From an uncultured Actinomycetes bacterium (GTDB lineage Bacteria; Actinomycetota; Actinomycetes; S36-B12), in the NCBI GenBank assembly GCA_903918595.1, contig CAIXFB010000025.1:1-27807 (forward strand): DNA of 27,807 nucleotides, in the 5' to 3' direction. Made by a program: the position numbers and the translations under genes. The notes under the pieces were generated by a model. That model made no database searches. It was not told where the DNA came from and was given only the letters and a program-made list of their open reading frames with translations. Every line of letters starts with the position of its first letter. Position 1 is the first letter of the stretch. Positions 1-7,668 of the stretch are shown here, piece after piece.

Positions 1-1
1 C

Positions 2-1027
2 CGCCCTGGCGCGAAAAGCCAGTTTCTGACCCTGCGCGACACCGACGCCGACGTTTCGGTCACCGTCATCGCCGACGCAGTGCTTGTGGGTTCGATGAAT
101 CCGCCGTTGGAGGAGGGTCAGCGAATCCTGGTCTGGGCTCGGCCGGAGTTCTGGGCCGGGAACGGATCACTGCGCCTGCGCGCCCGGGATATGCGTGCCG
201 TTGGGCTTGGCACACTGCTCGCCGAGCTTGCGCGTCTTCGAGAACTACTCGCAGCCGAGGGCCTGTTCGCCCCGGAGCGCAAAAAGCCACTTCCCTTCCT
301 CCCCCATCGGGTCGGGCTGATTTGCGGACGTGCAAGCGCCGCAATGGACGATGTGCTCGTCAATGCGCGATTGCGATGGCCGTCAGTTCAATTCGAAGTC
401 CGCGAAGTGGCTGTGCAAGGAGTGCAGGCCGTCTCCGCAGTGACAGCAGCTCTTGCCGAACTCGATGCCTTGCCCGAGGTCGATGTGATCGTTATCGCGC
501 GAGGTGGCGGGAGCGTTGAGGATTTACTTCCATTTAGTAACGAAACTCTTGTTCGGGCGGTCGCGCAATGTCATACACCCGTGGTCAGTGCGATCGGCCA
601 TGAACAAGATGTCCCATTGATCGATTTCGTAGCCGATGTTCGCGCATCAACTCCCACTGATGCAGCCAAATTGATCGTGCCCTCTTTCGAAGAGCAACAA
701 GCGATCGTGACTCAATTGCGGGCAAGAACGCTGCGCAGTGTGCAGAGCCGTTTCGATCGGGCAGACCAAGGCATTACCGAGGCTAGTAAGCGAATGCGCA
801 CCACGATCAGACACCGACTCGACTCCGAGTCGCAGCGCCTCGAGCAGTTGCTCGCACGCACACGAGCACTGTCACCGCTTTCTACTCTGCAACGCGGGTA
901 CGCATTGGTGACAACGAACAACGGCGCCGTGGTGCGTGCCAGTTCTGAAGTTCAGAGCGGTGAAATTCTCCAAGTCATGGTGGCTGAAGGTTCATTTTCC
1001 GTGTCGGTTGAGACAGTCAAGGAGTAA
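2..1027 (+). CDS. xseA: Exodeoxyribonuclease VII large subunit, 5' truncated by window edge
   Basis: This is the large subunit of exonuclease VII, the cytoplasmic nuclease that degrades single-stranded DNA to oligonucleotides with XseB. The reading frame is open to base 2, and residues before the GTG at 80 (RPGAKSQFLTLRD) belong to the N-terminal OB fold, so that GTG is internal and the true start lies outside the window. The catalytic-domain signature ARGGGSVEDLLPF, then SAIGHEQD and RASTPTDAA, is present. It is followed by the helical region and a C-terminal LSTLQRGYA tail. The stop TAA at 1025-1027 lies 3 nt before xseB, and the AAGGAG that serves xseB sits inside the last xseA codons, so the two are co-translated. 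Confidence 0.96.
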   Translation, partial: RPGAKSQFLTLRDTDADVSVTVIADAVLVGSMNPPLEEGQRILVWARPEFWAGNGSLRLRARDMRAVGLGTLLAELARLRELLAAEGLFAPERKKPLPFLPHRVGLICGRASAAMDDVLVNARLRWPSVQFEVREVAVQGVQAVSAVTAALAELDALPEVDVIVIARGGGSVEDLLPFSNETLVRAVAQCHTPVVSAIGHEQDVPLIDFVADVRASTPTDAAKLIVPSFEEQQAIVTQLRARTLRSVQSRFDRADQGITEASKRMRTTIRHRLDSESQRLEQLLARTRALSPLSTLQRGYALVTTNNGAVVRASSEVQSGEILQVMVAEGSFSVSVETVKE

Positions 1028-1030
1028 CTG

Positions 1031-1231
1031 ATGGCAAAGAAGGACGACCAGACCCTCGGATTCGAAGAAGCACGCGATGAGTTGACTCAAGTTGTGTCCG
1101 CTCTTGAAGCTGGCGGACTCTCACTTGAGGAGTCACTGGCCTTGTGGAAGCGCGGTGAGGAACTAGCTGCTCAATGCCAGTCATGGCTCGATGCTGCACG
1201 AGCAACACTCGATGCAGCGATTGCCGATTGA
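1031..1231 (+). CDS. xseB: Exodeoxyribonuclease VII small subunit
   Basis: This 66-residue protein is the small subunit that binds and activates XseA. The family pattern is visible: a GFEEARDEL segment, then LEAGGLSLEESLALWKRGEEL, forming two helices with a conserved Leu/Glu pattern. A Shine-Dalgarno AAGGAG lies about 7 nt before the ATG. The length is slightly shorter than the common 70-80 residues because the acidic C-terminal tail is short. It ends 7 nt from the convergent DUF4245 gene, and I see no terminator hairpin between them. Confidence 0.94.
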   Translation: MAKKDDQTLGFEEARDELTQVVSALEAGGLSLEESLALWKRGEELAAQCQSWLDAARATLDAAIAD

Positions 1232-1237
1232 GTGAAT

Positions 1238-1828
1238 CTACTGAGCAACTCTCAGCGCACCGGCGAACTGCTCGATCTCTGACCATTCACCGGTGCCGCT
1301 GACCACAGTCACATCGGAATCGGTCACGCGCACGAGCGAGGAACGTTCACTGGATTCCCATCGCTGCCACTCTTCGCCATCGAGTGTGACGGTGGCACTC
1401 GGACTGCCCGACAACGTCTGTTCGGCAATAAATGACGTGGACTCAGCGTCAGTGGAACTGGTCTGCGCAGCGATCTGAGTGAACTGCAGGTACTCATCGG
1501 AGGGTGTGACATACCCGACGTGCCACACCGGCGCTATGCCAGAGGCTTCAGTGGGCTCCCAACGCACACTGGTGGATCTCCAGTCATCAGCAAGACCAAC
1601 AGGAACAAACACCTCAAAATCGGCCTGCATCATGGCAAGAACCAACTGCTGGTCGATCGGCACCACCCTGACTGCATCAGGTTGCGGACGCCAGGTGACC
1701 AACATGATCGCGCCAATTGCCAGCAAAACGATGGCTAGGGATCGCACCATGTCACCCACTGACTGGCGCATTCGCGCATTGGGGCGCCCGGTCGGCTGCG
1801 GCATCGTCACTTGACCATCATGGGCCAT
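1238..1828 (-). CDS. DUF4245 family membrane-anchored protein
   Basis: This is an actinobacterial DUF4245 protein of unknown biochemical function. From the ATG at 1828 it has 196 residues: a short cytoplasmic head rich in Pro and Arg, one transmembrane helix (VRSLAIVLLAIGAIMLVTW) and an extracytoplasmic domain with the family's VRWEPT and WHVGYVTP motifs. A longer TTG start at 1867 is possible but has no ribosome binding site. An ATG at 1804 is another option. Its position between xseB and glpX is, as I recall, the conserved actinobacterial arrangement. It is divergent from glpX, with about 70 nt between the starts. Confidence 0.85.
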   Translation of the reverse strand: MAHDGQVTMPQPTGRPNARMRQSVGDMVRSLAIVLLAIGAIMLVTWRPQPDAVRVVPIDQQLVLAMMQADFEVFVPVGLADDWRSTSVRWEPTEASGIAPVWHVGYVTPSDEYLQFTQIAAQTSSTDAESTSFIAEQTLSGSPSATVTLDGEEWQRWESSERSSLVRVTDSDVTVVSGTGEWSEIEQFAGALRVAQ

Positions 1829-1887
1829 CTTGCTGATTCTGACCCTTTGGGCTACTTGGTCAGGCAACTCGGCGGTGCAGTCGCCAC

Positions 1888-1893
1888 TACTCT
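1888..1893 (+). promoter_or_regulatory. -10 box (TACTCT) of leaderless glpX
   Basis: TACTCT fits the actinobacterial -10 pattern TANNNT and ends 6 nt before the glpX ATG. Transcription should therefore start at or next to the start codon. No Shine-Dalgarno is present. The -35 region shows no consensus. The block from CCAC upstream of the box to the ATG is nearly identical to the block before the YqhA-type gene at 10465. Confidence 0.6.
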
Positions 1894-1899
1894 GGGCCC

Positions 1900-2928
1900 A
1901 TGACGCTCAACAGCTTCACCCCGCCCGCAGGCGCTGAAGTTCCTGATCGCAACCTGGCGCTGGAACTGGTACGGGTGACCGAGGCAGCCGCGATGGCAGC
2001 TGCCCGTTGGGTCGGCCGTGGAGATAAGAACGGTGCTGACGGCGCTGCCGTTAATGCCATGCGGCAACTCATCGGAACAGTCTCGATGGACGGCGTTGTG
2101 GTGATCGGTGAAGGCGAGAAGGACGACGCTCCAATGCTCTTCAATGGCGAGCGGGTGGGCGACGGATTAGGAGCGGAAGCCGATGTGGCAGTTGATCCGA
2201 TCGATGGCACCACACTCGCGGCTAAGGGAATGCCTAACGCGATCTCCGTGATTGCAGTCGCAGAGCGGGGCGCGATGTATGACCCGAGCGCTGTTTTCTA
2301 CATGCAGAAGTTAGTGGTGGGTCCTGAGGCAGCTGACAAAGTCGATATCAACGCGCCCATCGCTTGGAATTTGGCGCAGGTTGCAAAAGCAAAAGGAGAA
2401 TCTATAGCTGACCTCACCGTTTGCCTTCTTGATCGTCCACGTCATGACGTACTCGCCAATGAAATTCGCCAAGCTGGAGCCCGCATCAAGTTCATCACAG
2501 ACGGCGACGTCGCTGGCGCCGTGATGGCTGCACGCGAAGGCACTGGCGTTGACATGCTTGCTGGTATCGGGGGCACCCCTGAAGGAATCATCACCGCGTG
2601 CGCGATTAGTTGCCTTGGTGGTGTCATTCAGGGTCGACTGTGGCCCAAAGATGAAGCAGAGCGCCGTCGGGCGCTCGATGCCGGGCACGATCTTGACCGA
2701 GTGCTGACCACTACTGACTTAGTCACCGGAGACAACATCTTCTTCTGCGCAACCGGAATCACCGATGGGGAGATCATGGAAGGGGTTCGCTACACGAAGG
2801 AAGGCCCGACCACCCACTCGATCGTCATGCGCAGCAAAAGCGGAACCATCCGCGATATTCGCAGCGAACACCGCTTGGCCAAACTGTCCGCTTACTCAAG
2901 TGTTGACTTCACCGGTACCAGCAGCTGA
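1900..2928 (+). CDS. glpX: Class II fructose-1,6-bisphosphatase
   Basis: GlpX hydrolyses fructose 1,6-bisphosphate to fructose 6-phosphate in gluconeogenesis. The 342-residue protein has the class II signatures: GEGEKDDAPML, VDPIDGTTLAAKGMPNAI (metal and phosphate binding), GIGGTPEGI and a DRVLTTTDLV segment. Length is normal for the family. The ATG at 1900 is 6 nt after a TACTCT -10 box, so the gene is probably leaderless. It lies just upstream of the fumarase gene, which has its own -10 box, so the two are probably separate transcription units placed together in central carbon metabolism. Confidence 0.97.
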   Translation: MTLNSFTPPAGAEVPDRNLALELVRVTEAAAMAAARWVGRGDKNGADGAAVNAMRQLIGTVSMDGVVVIGEGEKDDAPMLFNGERVGDGLGAEADVAVDPIDGTTLAAKGMPNAISVIAVAERGAMYDPSAVFYMQKLVVGPEAADKVDINAPIAWNLAQVAKAKGESIADLTVCLLDRPRHDVLANEIRQAGARIKFITDGDVAGAVMAAREGTGVDMLAGIGGTPEGIITACAISCLGGVIQGRLWPKDEAERRRALDAGHDLDRVLTTTDLVTGDNIFFCATGITDGEIMEGVRYTKEGPTTHSIVMRSKSGTIRDIRSEHRLAKLSAYSSVDFTGTSS

Positions 2929-2989
2929 AAAACCAATGTCCAGACCAACCTGCTACACCTGCAAAGCGAGTTAATTTCCAGTGAGGTTC

Positions 2990-2995
2990 TACTCT
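2990..2995 (+). promoter_or_regulatory. -10 box (TACTCT) of leaderless fumarase gene
   Basis: TACTCT, the same hexamer as at glpX, ends 7 nt before the GTG at 3003. There is no Shine-Dalgarno, so a leaderless transcript is expected. The 74-base gap after glpX holds no other recognisable element. Confidence 0.6.
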
Positions 2996-3002
2996 TAAGC
3001 CC

Positions 3003-4667
3003 GTGACCGAATTCCATTACAGCGAGATGCTCCCCCTTGGCCCGGATCTGACCCCGTATCGGCTGATCACCACCGAGGGCATCGGCACCGAGGAAGTCGC
3101 CGGGCGAACGTTTCTCACCGTGGCACCTGAAGCACTACAGGCCTTGAGTTTCGAGGCGATTCGAGACATCTCGCACCTGCTACGCCCGGAGCACCTTGCT
3201 CAGTTGCGTTCGATCATTGATGATCCCGAGGCCAGCCCGAATGACAGATTTGTGGCGTTGGATCTGCTGAAGAACGCGAACATCTCCGCAGGTGGAGTGC
3301 TGCCTATGTGCCAGGACACCGGCACAGCCATCGTCATGGGAAAGCGCGGTCAGCAGGTTTTCACTGCAGGTGATGATGAGGAACACCTTTCCCGCGGAAT
3401 CTACGACGCTTTCCAGAAACTGAATCTGCGCTATTCCCAGTTGAGCCCGATGTCGATGTGGGAGGAGCGCAACACCGGCACAAACCTGCCCGCCCAGATC
3501 GAGATTTACGCGGATACCCACCTGGGTCATGAAGCACAGTACGAGTTCTTGTTCATGGCCAAAGGCGGCGGTAGCGCGAACAAGAGCTTCCTGTTCCAGG
3601 AGACCACAGCGCTGCTGAATCCAGCAAAATTTGCAGCATTTCTAGACGAGAAGCTTCGATCGATCGGCACCGCCGCTTGCCCGCCGTATCACCTTGCAGT
3701 GGTGGTGGGTGGAACCAGCGCGGAGTACGCGTTGAAGACGGCCAAATATGCCAGCGCCCACTACCTCGATGGCCTTCCCGTGCACGGTTCCGCGGCGGGG
3801 CACGGCTACCGAGACCTTGCAATGGAACTTGAAATCTTGGCGATGACCCAAGCTTTTGGCATCGGGGCGCAATTCGGTGGCAAGTACTTCTGCCACGACG
3901 TCCGGGTGATTCGGCTCCCGCGTCATGGTGCCTCCTGCCCGGTGGCTATCGCGGTGTCCTGTTCAGCAGACCGTCAAGCAAAAGCCAAAATCACTTCCGA
4001 AGGCGTCTTCCTGGAACAACTCGAGACCGAGCCTGCGCATTTCCTTCCCGAAGTGACAGAAGACCACCTTGACGATTCAGCCGTTCGCATCGATTTGAAC
4101 TTGCCGATGGCACAGATTCGAGATCAACTCGCAGCACTGCCGGTGAAGACCATGGTGTTACTCACCGGTCCAATGGTGGTAGCCCGTGATCTTGCACATG
4201 CTCGGATCAAAGCGATGCTCGATCGCGGCGAGCCAATGCCCGAGTACCTTCGCGATCATGCGGTCTATTACGCAGGACCAGCTAAAACTCCCGAGGGATA
4301 CGCCTCCGGATCATTTGGACCCACCACCGCTGGCCGAATGGACTCCTATGTAGACCAGTTCCAAGCTGCCGGTGGTTCGCTCGTCATGCTGGCCAAAGGA
4401 AACCGAAGCAAAGCTGTCACGAATGCCTGCAAGGAGCACGGTGGTTTCTATCTGGGTTCAATCGGCGGTCCAGCTGCCCGACTGGCCCAAGACAACATCA
4501 AAAAAGTAGAGGTGCTTGATTTCCCAGAGTTGGGGATGGAGGCCGTGTGGCGGATCGAGGTCGAGGACTTCCCGGCGTTCGTCGTGGTTGATGACAAAGG
4601 AAATGATTTCTTCGAGGAGACCCTTCGGCCGGTTGCATTGACTATTCCCGTTGGGCCGCCCAGTTAG
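3003..4667 (+). CDS. Class I (iron-sulfur) fumarate hydratase
   Basis: This enzyme hydrates fumarate to L-malate in the TCA cycle. It is the single-chain, oxygen-sensitive class I type (FumA/FumB family), 554 residues, close to the usual 540-555. The N-terminal alpha part holds PMCQDTGTA (Cys103) and ACPPYH (Cys226). A later cysteine in SCSADRQ (Cys320) is the likely third ligand of the [4Fe-4S] cluster. The C-terminal beta part has the YAGPAKTPEGYASGSFGPTT region and KGNRSK. GTG start follows a -10 box by 7 nt. Its stop overlaps the stop of the convergent rpf-like gene. Many actinobacteria, mycobacteria included, carry class II FumC at this locus as I recall. Confidence 0.95.
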   Translation: MTEFHYSEMLPLGPDLTPYRLITTEGIGTEEVAGRTFLTVAPEALQALSFEAIRDISHLLRPEHLAQLRSIIDDPEASPNDRFVALDLLKNANISAGGVLPMCQDTGTAIVMGKRGQQVFTAGDDEEHLSRGIYDAFQKLNLRYSQLSPMSMWEERNTGTNLPAQIEIYADTHLGHEAQYEFLFMAKGGGSANKSFLFQETTALLNPAKFAAFLDEKLRSIGTAACPPYHLAVVVGGTSAEYALKTAKYASAHYLDGLPVHGSAAGHGYRDLAMELEILAMTQAFGIGAQFGGKYFCHDVRVIRLPRHGASCPVAIAVSCSADRQAKAKITSEGVFLEQLETEPAHFLPEVTEDHLDDSAVRIDLNLPMAQIRDQLAALPVKTMVLLTGPMVVARDLAHARIKAMLDRGEPMPEYLRDHAVYYAGPAKTPEGYASGSFGPTTAGRMDSYVDQFQAAGGSLVMLAKGNRSKAVTNACKEHGGFYLGSIGGPAARLAQDNIKKVEVLDFPELGMEAVWRIEVEDFPAFVVVDDKGNDFFEETLRPVALTIPVGPPS

Positions 4668-5236
4668 CGCTTGTTGAAGCAGTTTTGGCCGCCACCGCGC
4701 CAGTGGTGCTTGCCGTTGCCCTTGTCCCAGATGGTCCAAAACGCACGGTCTTGCCAGTAGCGGTTCCACTTGTGGTGCGGGGTCTTGCGCAACTCCTTCA
4801 GGATCGCAACGCCCTCGGCACCCATTTCCTTGCGAACCTCACGCGTCATTTCCCAGGTGGCACCCCGGGCTAGCGGCTTGGACATTTGGTACGCACCACG
4901 CCAATGCCCGCCTCGGCTGATCGCCTTGTAGTTATGCCTGCTCTCCCGTTTCATGATGCAGCGCCGAACCTGTTCACGGTTAGGCATGTAGTACTTGCCG
5001 CGGTACAGGCTCTTCTCATACCCACGAAGGTCCGCAGCGGCTTTGCTGCCGCGAGCATGCTGAGATTCCCGAGTCACCCGGTTCACCTGCGATCGCTTCT
5101 GAGGTTGGCTCGTCTCTGGTGCGGTTTCGACGACGACGCCGTCAACTGAAGACTCATCGGCGATCGCAGCAGGAGCCGACACAAATGTCATCGACAACGC
5201 AGAGGCCGTAGCCAAGGCGATGATGACGCGACGCAT
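4664..5236 (-). CDS. Secreted Rpf-like / lysozyme-fold muralytic protein
   Basis: This 190-residue protein begins with a signal peptide (MRR, hydrophobic core, cleavage likely near APAAIADES). A linker rich in Ser, Gln and Arg follows. The C-terminal half (about 85-190) resembles resuscitation-promoting-factor or transglycosylase-like domains: RRCIMKRESRHNYKAI, in which Glu98 matches the catalytic Glu, then GGHWRGAYQM, and aromatic residues to a final Cys186. Cys93 and Cys186 could form a disulfide. It would cleave peptidoglycan outside the cell. The ATG has a good Shine-Dalgarno (GGAGAGG, 5 nt). The substrate and the Rpf versus lytic-transglycosylase assignment are inferred. The unusually basic catalytic domain fits binding to an anionic wall. 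Confidence 0.78.
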   Translation of the reverse strand: MRRVIIALATASALSMTFVSAPAAIADESSVDGVVVETAPETSQPQKRSQVNRVTRESQHARGSKAAADLRGYEKSLYRGKYYMPNREQVRRCIMKRESRHNYKAISRGGHWRGAYQMSKPLARGATWEMTREVRKEMGAEGVAILKELRKTPHHKWNRYWQDRAFWTIWDKGNGKHHWRGGGQNCFNKR

Positions 5237-5247
5237 ATGTACCTCTC

Positions 5248-5263
5248 CGGTTCGACGAAACCG
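5248..5263 (-). other. Small hairpin next to the ribosome binding site of the rpf-like gene
   Basis: CGGTT and AACCG arms (5 bp) enclose a 6-nt loop and sit directly upstream of the GGAGAGG ribosome binding site of the rpf-like gene. It could affect translation initiation, but the stem is short. I checked the leader for the c-di-AMP riboswitch and did not find its conserved core. Confidence 0.25.
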
Positions 5264-5301
5264 AGTGAATCCTCGATCTGCTGGGTCTACGTTGCCTAAA
5301 A

Positions 5302-5318
5302 GTCACAGGATTGTCACG
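5302..5318. promoter_or_regulatory. MtrA-like direct repeat upstream of rpf-like gene
   Basis: On the plus strand GTCACA (5302-5307) is followed by GTCACG (5313-5318), an 11-bp period typical of OmpR/PhoB-family response regulators. MtrA of mycobacteria is reported to bind GTCACA-type direct repeats upstream of cell-wall hydrolase genes. The site is about 66-82 bp upstream of the rpf-like start codon. Two more GTCAC pentamers in opposite orientations lie at 5414-5418 and 5423-5427. Assignment to MtrA is inference. Confidence 0.45.
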
Positions 5319-5413
5319 TCCAGATCTCGTGGCGCATCTCACTCCCACACCAGCACAAATCGGACAGAGCTTGCTATTGGTCCCATCGCATGGGGACAAA
5401 GGTCCAACCTGGT

Positions 5414-5427
5414 GTGACAGGCGTCAC
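5414..5427. promoter_or_regulatory. Inverted repeat GTGAC-N4-GTCAC
   Basis: Perfect 5-bp arms GTGAC and GTCAC flank AGGC. It lies between the phoH 3' end and the rpf-like promoter region, about 180 bp from the rpf-like start. It may be a further binding site of the regulator that uses the GTCAC repeats at 5302-5318. It lacks a U-tract, so it is unlikely to be a terminator for phoH. Confidence 0.35.
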
Positions 5428-5443
5428 GTATCTACCCACAGGG

Positions 5444-5452
5444 TTATCCACA
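5444..5452 (+). promoter_or_regulatory. Consensus DnaA box (TTATCCACA)
   Basis: TTATCCACA is an exact match to the strong DnaA box. It lies 15 bp beyond the phoH stop, in the gap upstream of the rpf-like gene. A degenerate TACCCACAG lies just before it (5433-5441). This is not an origin (no AT-rich element or box cluster), but it could be a DnaA-responsive or titration site. Confidence 0.45.
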
Positions 5453-5466
5453 GAAAAACTCGAAAA

Positions 5467-6771
5467 CTACACCGGATAATCCTCGAGCATCTCGGTGACG
5501 AGAGCGGCAATTGGCGAACGTTCCGAACGAGTCAGCGTGATGTGAGCAAAAAGTGGGTGCCCCTTGAGCTTCTCCACCACTGCCACAACGCCGTCGTGGC
5601 GGCCAACCCTTAGGTTGTCGCGCTGGGCCACATCATGGGTAAGCACAACCCGAGAGTCGCGACCAATCCGGGAAAGCACCGTTAAGAGAACGTTGCGTTC
5701 CAGCGACTGCGCTTCGTCGACGATTACAAATGAGTCGTGCAAACTCCGACCACGGATGTGGGTAAGCGGCAGAACTTCAAGCATTCCGCGATCAACGATC
5801 TCCTCGACCACTTCTTGGGTGGTGATTGCGCTCAACGTGTCAAAAACAGCCTGGCCCCAGGGCGACATTTTGTCGTTCTCTGAGCCCGGCAGATAGCCGA
5901 GTTCTTGGCCGCCCACCGCGTACAACGGACGGAACACAATCACCTTGCGGTGTTGGCGTCGTTCGAGCACCGCTTCCAAACCGGCGCACAGCGCAAGTGC
6001 ACTCTTACCCGTGCCAGCCCGACCGCCAAGGGAAATGATCCCAATGTCTGGGTCGAGCAGGAGGTCCAAGGCCACCCGTTGCTCGGCACTTCGACCATGG
6101 ATGCCAAATGCTTCCCGGTCCCCACGGACAAGACGAACCCGCTTATCCGCCGTGACCCGACCAAGTGCACTGCCCCGGTCGGAGAGCAGCACCAAGCCCG
6201 TGTGACAGGGCAGGTCGCGAGCCGCATCTAGATCTATAACGAGATCATCAAAGAGAGCATCTATCGACTCCACCGACACTTCGAGTTCAGACATTCCAGT
6301 GAAGCCGGACTCGACAACCAACTCTGCTCGGTATTCATCAGCACTCAAGCCGACAGATGATGCCTTCACCCGCATCGGGAGGTCTTTACTGACGAGCACT
6401 ACGTCGTTGCCCTCATCAGACAAACTGCGTGCAACCGCGAGTATCCGGGTGTCGTTATCTCCGAGTCGGAGCCCACTGGGGAGCACCGATACATCCGTAT
6501 GGTTGAGCTCAACCCGAAGCGTTCCACCCGCCGGTCCACTCGACATCGGTTGGTCTAGCCGGCCATGTTCTATCCGCAGATCATCGAGAGCCCGCAACGC
6601 CTGCCTCGCGAAATATCCCAGCTCCGGATGGCTGCGTTTTGCCTCAAGTTCACTGACCACCACCACGGGGATCACCACATCGTGTTCTTCGAACCGGTGC
6701 AGTGCTCCCGGATCGGAGAGCAGTACCGAAGTATCGAGGACGTAGGTTTTCCGCGCAGAACGAAGTGTCAC
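5467..6771 (-). CDS. PIN-PhoH fusion: ribonuclease domain plus RNA-helicase-like ATPase
   Basis: This 434-residue protein has the PhoH2 (YlaK) layout. The N-terminal PIN domain (about 8-140) starts with VLDTSVLL, where Asp13 is a metal ligand, followed by acidic VVSELEAKR and GDNDTRILA. The C-terminal PhoH ATPase has Walker A GGRAGTGKSAL, the LGYLPGSENDKM motif, Walker B FVIVDEAQSLE and a HDVAQRDN motif near the end. Actinobacterial PhoH2 proteins are described as RNA helicase/ribonucleases. The GTG start is supported by GGAGG 4 nt upstream. An upstream TAGTTT on the minus strand (within 6820-6830) might be its own -10 box. In mycobacteria PhoH2 can be paired with a short upstream antitoxin ORF (PhoAT). 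I do not see a convincing one here. Confidence 0.93.
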   Translation of the reverse strand: MTLRSARKTYVLDTSVLLSDPGALHRFEEHDVVIPVVVVSELEAKRSHPELGYFARQALRALDDLRIEHGRLDQPMSSGPAGGTLRVELNHTDVSVLPSGLRLGDNDTRILAVARSLSDEGNDVVLVSKDLPMRVKASSVGLSADEYRAELVVESGFTGMSELEVSVESIDALFDDLVIDLDAARDLPCHTGLVLLSDRGSALGRVTADKRVRLVRGDREAFGIHGRSAEQRVALDLLLDPDIGIISLGGRAGTGKSALALCAGLEAVLERRQHRKVIVFRPLYAVGGQELGYLPGSENDKMSPWGQAVFDTLSAITTQEVVEEIVDRGMLEVLPLTHIRGRSLHDSFVIVDEAQSLERNVLLTVLSRIGRDSRVVLTHDVAQRDNLRVGRHDGVVAVVEKLKGHPLFAHITLTRSERSPIAALVTEMLEDYPV

Positions 6772-6894
6772 GTGGCCTCCTGGTAGCTGGGCACCGGCAG
6801 GATCTCTTGGCTCAAACTAGAACTGCGGCCACACCAACCACTCTCGACACGCCGGCCACGGGGTGTATCAAATAGATGAACATCCGATCAACGC

Positions 6895-7656
6895 TCAGTT
6901 GCCGAAACGACGCTGCCGTTCGGCATAAGCGCGCATTGCCCGCAGAAAATCCACGTGCCGAAAATCCGGCCAGAACGCCTCGCAGAAATAGAACTCGGAA
7001 TGCGCGCTCTGCCACATCAAAAAGCCAGAAAGGCGCTGCTCTCCCGAAGTTCGGATCACGAGATCTGGATCGGGCTGTCCGCGCGTGTACAGGTGTTCAG
7101 CGATGTGCTCAACGTCAAGCAGCGCTGCGAGCTCATCCAGCGTGGTGCCTTGCGTAGCATGTTCGGAGAGCAGCGAACGCACTGCATCAACGACCTCCCG
7201 GCGGCCGCCGTAACCGACTGCCACGTTGACCAGTGATCCGTCGATGTTCGCGGTTGCCTCAGCCGCTTCCTTGAGCAGTCGGGCCGTCCGATCAGGAAGG
7301 AGATCCAGAGCTCCTACCGGATGCAATCGCCATTTGCCCTGGCCCACCAAACCGGTGACGGTCTCTTCAATGATGGACATCAACGCATCAAGTTCAGGTT
7401 GCGGACGATTCAAATTGTCAGTGGAAAGCAGCCACAGCGTCACTACTTCGACATCGGCTTCATCGCACCAACCAAGGAACTCAACGATCTTGGCAGCACC
7501 AGCGCGATGGCCTACGGACGACGTGGATCCTTGCAGCGATGCCCACCGGCGGTTGCCGTCCAGAATCACACCCACGTGCCGCGGACGGCGATCCACCGGG
7601 ATTTGCGTCTTGAGGGATCGTTCATAGATCCCATAGAGCAGGTCTCGGACAGCCAC
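6895..7656 (-). CDS. uppS: Cis-prenyltransferase (short-chain Z-isoprenyl diphosphate synthase, UppS family)
   Basis: The enzyme condenses isopentenyl diphosphate with an allylic diphosphate in cis configuration, feeding the polyprenyl-phosphate carrier for cell-wall synthesis. The 253-residue protein has HVGVILDGNRRWA (catalytic Asp33) near the N-terminus, STDNLNRP, and the C-terminal VIRTSGEQRLSGFL with downstream SEFYF. It resembles the actinobacterial Rv1086 type, which makes a short E,Z-farnesyl product, but product length cannot be read from sequence alone. The GTG start lies 9 nt after the yyaL stop, and a TAACCT box 6 nt upstream suggests an added leaderless promoter. The 123-base gap to phoH holds no clear terminator. 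Confidence 0.94.
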   Translation of the reverse strand: MAVRDLLYGIYERSLKTQIPVDRRPRHVGVILDGNRRWASLQGSTSSVGHRAGAAKIVEFLGWCDEADVEVVTLWLLSTDNLNRPQPELDALMSIIEETVTGLVGQGKWRLHPVGALDLLPDRTARLLKEAAEATANIDGSLVNVAVGYGGRREVVDAVRSLLSEHATQGTTLDELAALLDVEHIAEHLYTRGQPDPDLVIRTSGEQRLSGFLMWQSAHSEFYFCEAFWPDFRHVDFLRAMRAYAERQRRFGN

Positions 7657-7662
7657 GAGGGA

Positions 7663-7668
7663 AGGTTA
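7663..7668 (-). promoter_or_regulatory. -10 box (TAACCT) for uppS, overlapping the yyaL stop codon
   Basis: On the minus strand TAACCT ends 6 nt before the uppS GTG. Its first three bases are the yyaL stop codon. This spacing matches the other leaderless starts in the window, so uppS may be transcribed separately as well as by read-through. Confidence 0.45.

Noticed and set aside
1228..1240. Terminators at the convergent junctions (xseB/DUF4245, fumarase/rpf-like, ung/DUF3817, greA/drrB-like)
   Set aside because: The junctions are from 7 nt apart to overlapping, and no GC-rich stem followed by a T-tract is visible at any of them.
5237..5466. c-di-AMP (ydaO) riboswitch upstream of the rpf-like gene
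   Set aside because: Such riboswitches precede many actinobacterial rpf genes, but the conserved GGGUGAAUC and GUCAGCUAACC-type core segments are not present on the minus strand.
6772..6894. Short upstream antitoxin ORF (PhoAT-like) for the PhoH protein
   Set aside because: The gap is only 123 bases and no short frame with a ribosome binding site is coupled to phoH.
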